NCBI RefSeq assembly: GCF_009811555.1
Contig: NZ_BLIN01000005.1
Span: 1,121,001-1,185,000, forward strand
Reading direction: 5' to 3'
Length of the DNA stretch: 64,000 nt
From: Streptomyces caniferus
GTDB taxonomy: Bacteria > Actinomycetota > Actinomycetes > Streptomycetales > Streptomycetaceae
Shown: positions 53,762 to 64,000 of the stretch, piece after piece
How the letters are laid out: each line of letters begins with the position of its first letter
Position numbering within the stretch: position 1 is the first letter of the stretch
Position numbers and translations under genes: made by a program
Notes under the pieces: generated by a model
What the model saw: only the letters and a program-made list of their open reading frames with translations
Told to the model about the DNA's origin: nothing
Databases searched by the model: none

Positions 53762-54538
53762 TCAGATACCGGCGCCTCGCTGGCTCGCGTAGAAGACCAG
53801 GCGGAACTTGCCGATCTGGACCTCGTCACCGTTGGCAAGGGTGACCGAGTCGATCCGCTCACGGTTGACGTAGGTGCCGTTCAGGCTGCCGACGTCGGCG
53901 ACCGTGAAGAGCCCGTCCGGGCCGCGACGGAATTCCACGTGACGGCGCGAGACCGTCACATCGTCGAGGAAGATGTCGCCCTGCGGGTGCCGGCCCGCCG
54001 TCGTCAGCTCACTGTCCAGAAGGAAGCGGCTGCCCGAATTCGGACCCCGTCGGACGACCAGCAGCGCCGAGCCCAACGGAAGGGCGTCGACGGCCGCCTG
54101 GGCCTCCGGGGACAGCGACGGCGACAGATTCTGGCCCGTCGCCTCCGAGTCGTAGGCCTCCAGCCCCGAAATGGAGATCGTCGAGGTCGTCTCGGACGCC
54201 CGCTCGGGCTGAGCGCCCGCACGCAGCGGCGCTCCACAGTTGGAACAGAACCGGCTCGCCTCGGCATTCCGGTTCCCACACCTCGTACAAACCGGCAAGG
54301 CCGACCCTCCACCCGTGCGTGCGGCTGATGGTTCCTGGGAACCTATGCGGCTGGCACCGGAGGGGTCAACAGAACCCGCGCCGTACCCCCCGGACGGACC
54401 GCTGACCTCGTCACGGAAGAGCGGACGGTCCTCGGCAGCGCCGCTTTCGTCGGGCCGGCCCGACGCACGGTGCCGCGCGGAGCCGCTGCCGCCATCCTGG
54501 CGCGCGCTCTTGCCGAACAGCTTTCCAAACAACTTCAC
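53762..54538 (-). CDS. FHA-domain protein with zinc ribbon (GarA/OdhI-like)
   Basis: A 258-residue protein. A disordered lead runs to about 85; then a zinc ribbon (CTRCGNRN and CSNCG) near 88-110; then the ETTST motif (about 120-124), which in GarA and OdhI is phosphorylated by Ser/Thr kinases; then an FHA domain (about 160-250) with GRHPQGDIFL, SRRHVEF and GSLNGTYVN. FHA-bound ETTST phosphothreonine switches the GarA-type inhibitor of 2-oxoglutarate metabolism. The zinc ribbon and length are extra compared with mycobacterial GarA. GTG with AGGGGA ahead; a longer frame is unlikely. Confidence 0.9.
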   Translation of the reverse strand: MKLFGKLFGKSARQDGGSGSARHRASGRPDESGAAEDRPLFRDEVSGPSGGYGAGSVDPSGASRIGSQEPSAARTGGGSALPVCTRCGNRNAEASRFCSNCGAPLRAGAQPERASETTSTISISGLEAYDSEATGQNLSPSLSPEAQAAVDALPLGSALLVVRRGPNSGSRFLLDSELTTAGRHPQGDIFLDDVTVSRRHVEFRRGPDGLFTVADVGSLNGTYVNRERIDSVTLANGDEVQIGKFRLVFYASQRGAGI

Positions 54539-54728
54539 GGGCGATTCCCCTTGAACGAAATAGACCCGCCCGTGGGGCAGGACGAAGCCTCGATACTCAC
54601 ACCGGCCGATCCGGACATCCTGTGAACGTCCGTGGCCTTCAGACAGTTTCCACCACACACCACATGCACGGTGCGTCGACCCCCCGTTACCTCATGCCCT
54701 CCCCGGGCACTCGACATACGTCCACGCC

Positions 54729-55808
54729 TCACTGCGATGACGACCGAGCGTAGTCAGGCCGCTTCGCCTCTCGCAAGGCGTCCACAATGATCTTCTTCTC
54801 ACGGGTCACAGACACCTTGGCCTGCTCCTTCTCCAGAGTCTGGACCACTCCGCCGGGGATGTTCAGCGCCGGTTCCAGGTCCTCGGGCTTACCGATGACC
54901 TTGAAACGGTACGGCTGCACGACGCGCTTACCGTCGATCTCCACGCCGCCCCTGACATCCGACAGAGAGGTGTTCGCGACCACCCTGACATCGTTGACCT
55001 GGATGGCCTCGGCGCCGGCCGCCCGCAGCTCCTGGATGGTGTCCAGCAGCTTGTCCGCCTCGACGGAGTGCGTCGGGTCGTCGATGGTCAGGTTGATGCC
55101 GGGCCCTTGCGCCGCGACGGTCCCGGCCAGCACGCCCAGCTGCTGTTCCTTCTCCACGGTCTGCTTACGGGCCTCCTCGGCCTGGTCCGAGCTGTTCGCC
55201 AGCTCGGTCTTCTGCCCTTCCAGGCGCCGCTGTTCATCGGTCAACCGCTGGGAGCGATTGTCCAGCTCGTCCAGAATGCGCACCAAGTCCTCCTGACGCG
55301 CACCCCGCAGAGCACTGCTGTCACTTGTGGAACGTACCTGAATCGCCAGGCCGAGGCCGAGAATGAACAGGAGCAGCGCAACGATCAGTTGAGCCCGGGT
55401 CAGCCGCGGCGGCCACAGGCTCGCCGCCAGCCGTTCCCGACCACTCTTCGGGCGCTCCGCACTCCCGTCGGCAACCGCCTCCGGAGTCGAGGAGTCTGCC
55501 CCTTTGTCAGCCTTCTGTCCAGCACTGTCCGGTTCGTGAGCCTCGGTCTCTTCCTCGGCCTCCGCCCACTCATGGGTGCTGCGGCTCTCGGGCGGCATCG
55601 GCCGCCGGCCTGCCGGGCCGCTGTCCGCCTCGGGCTTCGGCTCGGTTTTCGGCTCCGGCTCCTGCTCCGTCTCCGGCTCGGGGCGCTCCGGCTTCTTCTC
55701 GGGCTCCGCCCGCTCCGGGCGCTCCGGCTGATCCGCCCACTGTGACTGCTCCGGCTGCTCCGGCCGTTCCTGCTTCTTCTCCGGCTCCGGGATCTCCTCC
55801 GACGGCAT
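54729..55808 (-). CDS. DUF881-family membrane protein with charged N-terminal tail
   Basis: A 359-residue protein. Residues 1-110 are Glu/Pro/Lys/Arg-rich and low in complexity (EPEKKPERPEPETEQEPEPK). A single membrane helix follows (RAQLIVALLLFILGLGLAI), then a coiled coil (RLTDEQRRLEGQKTELANSS) and the DUF881 extracellular domain with INLTIDDPTHSVEADKLLDT, IQVNDVRVVANTSL and the PYRFKVIGKPEDLEPALNIPGG closing part. The family sits in the membrane with DUF1290 and probably takes part in envelope or division control; this is inference. The ATG follows the DUF1290 stop by 5 bp. Confidence 0.88.
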   Translation of the reverse strand: MPSEEIPEPEKKQERPEQPEQSQWADQPERPERAEPEKKPERPEPETEQEPEPKTEPKPEADSGPAGRRPMPPESRSTHEWAEAEEETEAHEPDSAGQKADKGADSSTPEAVADGSAERPKSGRERLAASLWPPRLTRAQLIVALLLFILGLGLAIQVRSTSDSSALRGARQEDLVRILDELDNRSQRLTDEQRRLEGQKTELANSSDQAEEARKQTVEKEQQLGVLAGTVAAQGPGINLTIDDPTHSVEADKLLDTIQELRAAGAEAIQVNDVRVVANTSLSDVRGGVEIDGKRVVQPYRFKVIGKPEDLEPALNIPGGVVQTLEKEQAKVSVTREKKIIVDALREAKRPDYARSSSQ

Positions 55809-55813
55809 CGGCC

Positions 55814-56146
55814 TCACGCCCGGAAGACGTGCCGACGGATCGCGGCCGCGTTGGAGAAGATCCGGATACCCAGCACCACGACGACGCCGGTGGAGAGTTG
55901 GGCACCGACGCCCAACTTGTCGCCGAGGAAGACGATCAGCGCGGCGACGACGACATTCGACAGGAACGAGACCACGAAGACCTTGTCGTCGAAGATGCCG
56001 TCCAGCATCGCGCGCAGACCACCGAACACGGCGTCCAGCGCCGCGACGACAGCGATCGGCAAGTAGGGCTCGACCACCGTCGGCACCACGGGTCGGACGA
56101 CAAGTCCGACCACGACTCCCACGATGAGGCCCAATACGGCGATCAC
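55814..56146 (-). CDS. Small basic protein (DUF1290) family membrane protein
   Basis: A 110-residue membrane protein with about three helices: IAVLGLIVGVVVGLVVRP, a reentrant VVAALDAVFGGLRAMLDGIFDDK, and SFLSNVVVAALIVFLGDKLG. It matches the sbp/DUF1290 family seen between two DUF881 genes in many Gram-positives. The GTG overlaps the DUF881 stop upstream (GTGA), so translation is coupled. GGAAGGG lies 6-7 bases ahead. Function unknown. Confidence 0.9.
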   Translation of the reverse strand: MIAVLGLIVGVVVGLVVRPVVPTVVEPYLPIAVVAALDAVFGGLRAMLDGIFDDKVFVVSFLSNVVVAALIVFLGDKLGVGAQLSTGVVVVLGIRIFSNAAAIRRHVFRA

Positions 56147-57066
56147 GATGTGCCCTTCCCTGTGTCGGCGCCGTCCGCCTTGGCGGCACCGGCCTGCGGC
56201 TTTGCGGTACGTACGATCAAACTGGGCGCGGGCGTCAGCGTGACCTCGTTCTCCACGGAAATCCTGGTACGCACGCCGTAGTTCTCCTGCAGCACATGAA
56301 GGTACTGACCGTCGGCGCTGTCCTGGAAAGCGGTGCTCAGCCTTTGCCCGTCCCCCACCGCCAGCACCGTATAAGGCGGCACCAGTGGCTTGTTGTCGAC
56401 CAGTATGGCGTCTCCTGCGGCTCTGATCGCCGAGAGTGACGTAAGCCGCTGTCCATTGACGGAGATGGCCTCCGCACCGGACGCCCACAGGCCGTTGACC
56501 ACGCGTTGCATGTCTCTGTCGCGTACCCGCCCCGTGTCCGAGAACCCACTGCTCTCGCGCGGTCCGCCGCTGCCGGACTCCGCATCCTTGGCATCGTCCA
56601 CGACGAGTTTCACGCCGGGCCCGGAGACCTGGGTCGAACCGGACAGCAGAGCCAGCAGTTCGGCCTTGCCGCCGCCGTGCTGCTTCAGCGCCTCGCGCTG
56701 CATCCTGCTGACGTCGTCCCGGAGCGCATCGACCCGCTCCTGCTGCCGGTCCGCCTCACCGGTGCCCTTCTGGATGCGGTTGATCAGCTCTTCGCGCTCC
56801 TTGGCGAGCGTCGGTGCCGATATCCGCGCCTGCGCCGCGCCCACCGTCACCACGAGCGCCGCGAGCACCAGACCGGCCGCGAGACCCAACTTCGCCCGCA
56901 AGGTACGGGGCAGACCGCGCACACCGGCTTCGGACTTCCGGGCGGCGGCCTCGGCGTATCCGTCGTCGAGGCTGTGATCCATCACATTGGTCAGCAGCGA
57001 CATGGACGCATCGGGGCGCGCGGCCGAGGTCTTCGTGTTGCTCCGATCGGGGCGCTGCTGCGACAT
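56143..57066 (-). CDS. DUF881-family membrane protein
   Basis: A 307-residue protein with a cytoplasmic lead, one membrane helix (LRAKLGLAAGLVLAALVVTVG), a coiled coil (REELINRIQKGTGEADRQQERVD, split) and the DUF881 domain: GPGVKLVVDDA, AEAISVNGQRLTSLSAIRAAGDAILVD, PPYTVLAVGD. It is the second DUF881 paralogue here. Start at ATG 57066 (MSQQRP); a further ATG lies three codons up. Its stop overlaps the DUF1290 start (GTGA). Confidence 0.88.
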   Translation of the reverse strand: MSQQRPDRSNTKTSAARPDASMSLLTNVMDHSLDDGYAEAAARKSEAGVRGLPRTLRAKLGLAAGLVLAALVVTVGAAQARISAPTLAKEREELINRIQKGTGEADRQQERVDALRDDVSRMQREALKQHGGGKAELLALLSGSTQVSGPGVKLVVDDAKDAESGSGGPRESSGFSDTGRVRDRDMQRVVNGLWASGAEAISVNGQRLTSLSAIRAAGDAILVDNKPLVPPYTVLAVGDGQRLSTAFQDSADGQYLHVLQENYGVRTRISVENEVTLTPAPSLIVRTAKPQAGAAKADGADTGKGTS

Positions 57067-57150
57067 GCCGCACATCGTCGCACGTCGGCCGCGCGGTCTC
57101 CCAATGGCCCCACCGGCGTGCCGATCCACGGACCGCCGGTGGGGTCGGGG

Positions 57151-59646
57151 TCAGCGTCCTGCGCTGTCCACCACTGCGGACCACTCGTCCAGCAGCTGCA
57201 GAGCGGAGGCGTCGTCCGGCCCTTCCGCCCACAGGTGGGTGACCGCCTCGGCGGGGTCGGGCAGCACCAGGACCCAGCGGCCGTCGGGCTCCACGACCCG
57301 TACGCCGTCGGTGGTGTCCACGTCGCGGTCTCCGGCCGCCTCGACGACATGCCGCATGACCAGTCCCTTGACCGCCCAGGGGGTGGCCAGGTCACGGCGC
57401 TGGACGTGCGCCCGCGGGATCCGTGCGTCGATCTGGCTCAGCGTGAGCTGGGTGCGGGCCACCAGCCCGATCAGCCGGACGAAGGCGGCGGCACCGTCGA
57501 AGACGCTGCTGAACTCGGGGACGATGAAGCCGCCCCTGCCGTCCCCGCCGAAGATGGTGCCGTCCTCGCGCCCGACCCGGGTCAGATCGTCGGGAGAGGT
57601 CGTCGTCCACTCCACCTGCGTCCCGTGATACGCCGCCACCTGCTCGGCGATCCGGGTCGTGGTGACCGGCAGCGCCACCCGCCCGGTGCGCCGCTCTGCC
57701 GCCACCAGATCCAGCATGACCAGGAGCGCGCGGTCGTCCTCGATGATCCGGCCGCGCTCGTCCACGAGGGAGAGCCGTTCGCCGACGGGGTCGAAGCGCA
57801 CACCGAAGGCGGCCCGGGCCGAGGCCACGATCTCGCCGAGCCGGACGAGCCCGGAGCGCCGCGCGTCGGCCGTCTCGGTCGGCCGGGACTCGTCGAGTCC
57901 GGGGTTGATGGTCAGGGAGTCGACGCCGAGCCGTCCCAGCAGGCTGGGCAGAACCAGCCCGGCGCTGCCGTTCGAGGCATCCACGACGACCTTCAGCCCG
58001 GACTCGCTGATGCCCGTGATGTCCACGGCCCGCAGCAGCGACCCCGTGTAGGAGTCGAAGACGCTGGCCGGGAAGATCAGATCACCGATCTCACCGGGGA
58101 AGGCGCGACGGTACTCCTGGCGGGCGAAGACCCGGTCGAGCTTGCGCTGCCCGGCCTGCGAGAGATCGGCACCCCGCTCGTCGAAGAACATGATGTCGAC
58201 GGAGTCCGGCACCCCCGGCGTCGTCCGGACCATGATGCCGCCGGCGCTGCCGCGGGCGGTCTGCTGGCGCGCGACGGGCAGCGGGACGTTCTCCAGATCA
58301 CGGACGTCGATGGCGCTGGCCTGCAGTGCGGAGATCACCGCGCGCTTGAGTGCTCGGGCACCACGGGAGTGGTCCCGCGCGGTGGTGACCGTGGAACCCT
58401 TCTTGAGCGTGGTGGCATACGCGCCGGCCAGCCGTACGGCGAGTTCCGGGGTGATTTCGACATTGAGGATCCCGGAGACGCCGCGGGCGCCGAAGAGATG
58501 CGCCTGGCCCCGGGACTCCCAGATCACCGACGTGTTGACGAACGCGCCGGCCTCGATGGTCTTGAACGGGTAGACCCGCACATTGCCCTGCACGATCGAT
58601 TCCTCACCGATCAGGCATTCGTCGCCGATGACGGCGCCGTCCTCGATACGGGCGGCCCGCATGATGTCGGTGTTCTTGCCGATCACACAGCCGCGCAGAT
58701 TGCTCTGCTGCCCGATGTAGACGTTGTCGTGCACCACGGCGCGGTGCAGGAACGCGCCGCTCTTGACGACGACATTGGAGCCGATGACGGTGTGCTCCCG
58801 AAGCTCGGCATCCGCTTCGATCTTGGCGTAGTCACCGATGTACAACGGCCCGCGGAGCTGGGCGTCGGGGTGGACCTCCGCGCCCTCGGCGACCCATACG
58901 CCCGGCGAGATCTCGAAGCCGTCGATTTCGACGTCGACCTTGCCCTCGAGCACATCGGCCTGTGCCTTCACATAGCTTTCGTGCGTGCCGACGTCCTCCC
59001 AATAGCCCTCGGCGATATAGCCGTAGATGGGCTTGCCTTCCTTCATGAGCTGCGGGAAGACATCGCCCGACCAGTCGACGGGCACATCGGGCTCGAAGTA
59101 GTCGAAGACCTCCGGCTCCATGACGTAGATACCGGTGTTGACGGTGTCCGAGAAGACCTGGCCCCAAGTGGGCTTTTCCAGGAATCGCTCGACCTTGCCG
59201 GCCTCGTCGACGATGGTGATGCCGAACTCGAGCGGGTTGGGGACCCGAGTGAGACAGACGGTGACGAGGGCGCCCTTTTCCTTGTGGAACCTGATCAGAT
59301 CGGTCAGATCGAAATCGGTGAGGGCGTCACCGGAGATGACGAGGAAGGCATCGTCCTTGAGGGCTTCCTCGGCGTTCTTCACGCTGCCCGCGGTGCCGAG
59401 TGGCTTTTCCTCATTGGCGTAGGTGAGCTCCATCCCGAGCTCTTCGCCGTCGCCGAAATAGTTCTTGACGAGCGAGGCAAGGAATTGCACGGTCACGACG
59501 GTCTCATTGAGACCATGCCGCTTCAGCAGCCTGAGTACGTGCTCCATGATCGGCCTGTTGGCGACAGGAAGCAGGGGCTTGGGCATGCTGGACGTCATGG
59601 GGCGAAGGCGTGTTCCTTCGCCGCCGGCCATCACAACGGCCTTCAT
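57151..59646 (-). CDS. Mannose-1-phosphate guanylyltransferase-like enzyme with phosphomannomutase-like domain
   Basis: A 831-residue three-part protein. Residues 1-240 are a nucleotidyltransferase: [29 protein letters not shown]. Residues 250-375 are a left-handed beta-helix of hexapeptide repeats ([21 protein letters not shown]). Residues 380-831 look like a phosphohexomutase, but its phosphoserine loop is replaced by [15 protein letters not shown] and the metal loop by [10 protein letters not shown], so mutase activity may be lost. It would make GDP-mannose or a like sugar nucleotide. Ribosome site GAGGAGGA lies about 12 bases ahead of the ATG. It precedes the DUF881 gene by about 84 bp. 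Confidence 0.88.
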   Translation of the reverse strand: MKAVVMAGGEGTRLRPMTSSMPKPLLPVANRPIMEHVLRLLKRHGLNETVVTVQFLASLVKNYFGDGEELGMELTYANEEKPLGTAGSVKNAEEALKDDAFLVISGDALTDFDLTDLIRFHKEKGALVTVCLTRVPNPLEFGITIVDEAGKVERFLEKPTWGQVFSDTVNTGIYVMEPEVFDYFEPDVPVDWSGDVFPQLMKEGKPIYGYIAEGYWEDVGTHESYVKAQADVLEGKVDVEIDGFEISPGVWVAEGAEVHPDAQLRGPLYIGDYAKIEADAELREHTVIGSNVVVKSGAFLHRAVVHDNVYIGQQSNLRGCVIGKNTDIMRAARIEDGAVIGDECLIGEESIVQGNVRVYPFKTIEAGAFVNTSVIWESRGQAHLFGARGVSGILNVEITPELAVRLAGAYATTLKKGSTVTTARDHSRGARALKRAVISALQASAIDVRDLENVPLPVARQQTARGSAGGIMVRTTPGVPDSVDIMFFDERGADLSQAGQRKLDRVFARQEYRRAFPGEIGDLIFPASVFDSYTGSLLRAVDITGISESGLKVVVDASNGSAGLVLPSLLGRLGVDSLTINPGLDESRPTETADARRSGLVRLGEIVASARAAFGVRFDPVGERLSLVDERGRIIEDDRALLVMLDLVAAERRTGRVALPVTTTRIAEQVAAYHGTQVEWTTTSPDDLTRVGREDGTIFGGDGRGGFIVPEFSSVFDGAAAFVRLIGLVARTQLTLSQIDARIPRAHVQRRDLATPWAVKGLVMRHVVEAAGDRDVDTTDGVRVVEPDGRWVLVLPDPAEAVTHLWAEGPDDASALQLLDEWSAVVDSAGR

Positions 59647-59767
59647 GTCGGAAGCGTCCTCCTCTAAGAGACGACGGTCTTGCCGACTTCACCTGTCCAA
59701 ATCGCCCGCTGTTCCAGTTTTCACGTACGGGCGCCGGGCCCTGGCACAACCTGCCGGTTCGGAGAGC

Positions 59768-60376
59768 TCAGTCGGCCGTGGCGTCCGCCCTGATGATTCG
59801 ACGGACCTGGACCACGTAGAGGATCCCTGCCCACCAGTAGAGCGCCGTACCCCATCCTGCGAACGCCCATCCGAAAACTGTGGCGAGTTCGTGAAGCCAG
59901 CCCCTCCGGTCGCTCAGGAGGAGCAACGGGAAGGCATACATCAAGTTGAACGTAGCCGCTTTGCCCAGGAAGTTCACCTGGGGAGGCCCGTAGCCGTGGC
60001 GTCCGAGGAATCCGACCGCGACGAGCAGCATCAGCTCCCGTGCCAGCAGGGCCGCGGTGAGCCAGAGCGGCAGGATCTCGCGCCATGTCAGGCCGACGAG
60101 GGTGGACAGGATGTAGAGGCGGTCGGCAGCCGGGTCGAGGATGCGGCCCAGGCTGCTGATCTGGTTCCAGCTCCGGGCGAGCTTGCCGTCCAGATAGTCA
60201 CTGACGCCGCTCAGCGCCAGGATCACGAGCGCCCAGAGGTCAGCGTTCGGGCCACCGAATTCCGGCCACAGGATCAACCACAGGAACACCGGCACGCCGA
60301 CGAGGCGCGCCATGCTCAGGATATTCGGGATGGTGAGGACGCGATCCGTCTGGACCCGCGTCTCCTGGACCTCCAC
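59768..60376 (-). CDS. CDP-alcohol phosphatidyltransferase (PgsA-like)
   Basis: A 202-residue membrane enzyme with five or six helices. The CDP-alcohol motif D-x2-D-G-x2-A-R-x8-G-x3-D-x3-D is complete as SDYLDGKLAR...GRILDPAADR. The family moves a phosphatidyl group from CDP-diacylglycerol to an alcohol; by position (from memory of Rv1822, pgsA2) phosphatidylglycerophosphate synthase is possible. AGGAGG 8 bases ahead of the GTG. It begins about 100 bp after the rRNA terminator on the same strand, with its own promoter presumably. Confidence 0.9.
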   Translation of the reverse strand: MEVQETRVQTDRVLTIPNILSMARLVGVPVFLWLILWPEFGGPNADLWALVILALSGVSDYLDGKLARSWNQISSLGRILDPAADRLYILSTLVGLTWREILPLWLTAALLARELMLLVAVGFLGRHGYGPPQVNFLGKAATFNLMYAFPLLLLSDRRGWLHELATVFGWAFAGWGTALYWWAGILYVVQVRRIIRADATAD

Positions 60377-60475
60377 GCGGGGGCCTCCTGTGGGGGAAAT
60401 GTGTCAACGATGCACCCTGACCCTACCTGTCCCGCCGACCGTGCCGTGCCGCGGGTCCCCGGTGCACGACAACGC

Positions 60476-60517
60476 AGAAAAGCCCCGCGGGAACGTTGGT
60501 TCCCACGGGGCTTTTCT
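60476..60517 (-). terminator. rRNA operon terminator hairpin
   Basis: The stem AAAAGCCCCGCGGGAAC / GTTCCCACGGGGCTTTT with a short loop lies just below the 5S gene on the minus strand and ends in T residues on both strands. It is the typical strong terminator of streptomycete rRNA operons. Confidence 0.92.
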
Positions 60518-60524
60518 CAATGAT

Positions 60525-60644
60525 TGTTCGGCGGCGTCCTACTCTCCCACAGGGTCCCCCCTGCAGTACCATCGGCGCTGAAAGGCTTAGCTTCCGGGTT
60601 CGGAATGTAACCGGGCGTTTCCCTAACGCAATGACCACCGAAAC
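60525..60644 (-). rRNA. rrf: 5S ribosomal RNA
   Basis: 120 bases, minus strand, from GTTTCGGTGGTCATTGCG to ...GGACGCCGCCGAACA, matching the streptomycete 5S sequence I know. The ends are taken from the usual 120-base length and closing-stem pairing. Confidence 0.95.
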
Positions 60645-60713
60645 ACTATGAAGTTAACCAACCCGGCATACTGCATCTAATCAAATACAGTCAGGTCGTT
60701 ACTTCAGAACCTA

Positions 60714-60730
60714 CACAGTGGACGCGAGCA
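60714..60730 (-). other. 23S processing stem, right arm
   Basis: CACAGTGGACGCGAGCA here pairs perfectly over 17 bp with TGCTCGCGTCCACTGTG at 63862-63878. The two arms flank the 23S gene and would form the double-stranded stem cut by RNase III. Confidence 0.85.
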
Positions 60731-60732
60731 AC

Positions 60733-63853
<3,121 letters not shown>

Positions 63854-63856
63854 GCC

Positions 63857-64000
63857 ACAGATGCTCGCGTCCACTGTGCAGTTCTCAAGCAACGACCAGC
63901 CACCCACCACCCCAACCCGAAGGCTGAGTTCACTGGGGCCGGCATCGCGAAGGTCCAGACCATCGGCCCGTACCCTCAGATACCCAACAACGTGCCCGGC
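63857..64000 (-). other. 16S-23S internal transcribed spacer, part
   Basis: Leader side of the 23S gene, incomplete at the right edge. It holds the processing arm and no tRNA gene in the visible part, as is normal for streptomycete rRNA operons. Confidence 0.75.
63862..63878 (-). other. 23S processing stem, left arm
   Basis: TGCTCGCGTCCACTGTG, the partner of the arm at 60714-60730, upstream of the 23S 5' end in the transcript. Confidence 0.85.

Noticed and set aside
63857..64000. tRNA gene in the 16S-23S spacer
   Set aside because: No cloverleaf or TTCRA box is seen in the part available.

Overview
The window looks like chromosomal DNA of a Streptomyces or close relative. It is very GC-rich, uses GTG and TTG starts freely, has a 5S/23S rRNA pair typical of streptomycetes, and carries actinobacterial marker families (F420/LLM oxidoreductases, MatB, DUF5999, FHA/MerR/BFN cluster, WXG100 proteins). 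All calls come from reading the sequence and from remembered family motifs; no database search was run.

Layout. 1-4675 (+): end of a zinc-type dehydrogenase, a GH3-family acyl-acid amido synthetase, an LLM oxidoreductase, a fumarylacetoacetase-family hydrolase and a PPOX-fold protein. The first four are tightly packed and may form a small metabolic cluster. 4824-7345 (-): an MFS exporter and a short-chain dehydrogenase. 7747-11329 (+): a P-loop ATPase next to a membrane-anchored periplasmic-binding-protein-like sensor. 11804-19815: a WXG100-like protein, a 2,096-residue polymorphic toxin with a papain-fold glutamine deamidase-like domain and a C-terminal zinc deaminase-like domain, and a convergent HEAT-like gene that is a possible immunity candidate. 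20288-25464: S9 prolyl oligopeptidase, Tat/lipoprotein Rieske protein, a truncated DUF427 gene, an isochorismatase-fold gene lacking its catalytic triad, and a PPOX enzyme. Degenerate tandem repeats lie between several of these. 25870-28948 (+): malonyl-CoA synthetase MatB overlapping a fused carboxyltransferase.

29027-37134 holds two divergons (LysR/EamA and MocR/PPOX-PaiB), two more EamA transporters and a ClpN-domain protein. 37399-45980 holds mixed single genes: SRPBCC, PadR with a clear operator, VOC, PhzF, CPBP, a solute-binding/VWA protein, a glutamate-cysteine ligase-family enzyme and an unknown. 46295-60376 is core genome. It includes gcvP under a tandem glycine riboswitch, PRC-barrel, dinB and the MerR-BFN-FtsR-FHA series. 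These are followed by DUF881-DUF1290-DUF881, a mannose-1-phosphate guanylyltransferase-like enzyme and a CDP-alcohol phosphatidyltransferase. From memory this order resembles the pgsA2-to-gcvB region of Mycobacterium tuberculosis, but gcvH is not between DUF881 and the FHA gene. 60476-64000 (-): rRNA terminator, 5S, 23S and the start of the 16S-23S spacer; 16S lies beyond the right edge.

The most notable item is the two-warhead polymorphic toxin with its WXG100 partner. Second is the ATPase plus anchored ligand-binding protein pair. Several well-formed palindromes give testable regulatory predictions: the PadR site, the MocR site, and the 22-bp palindrome above the glycine riboswitch.
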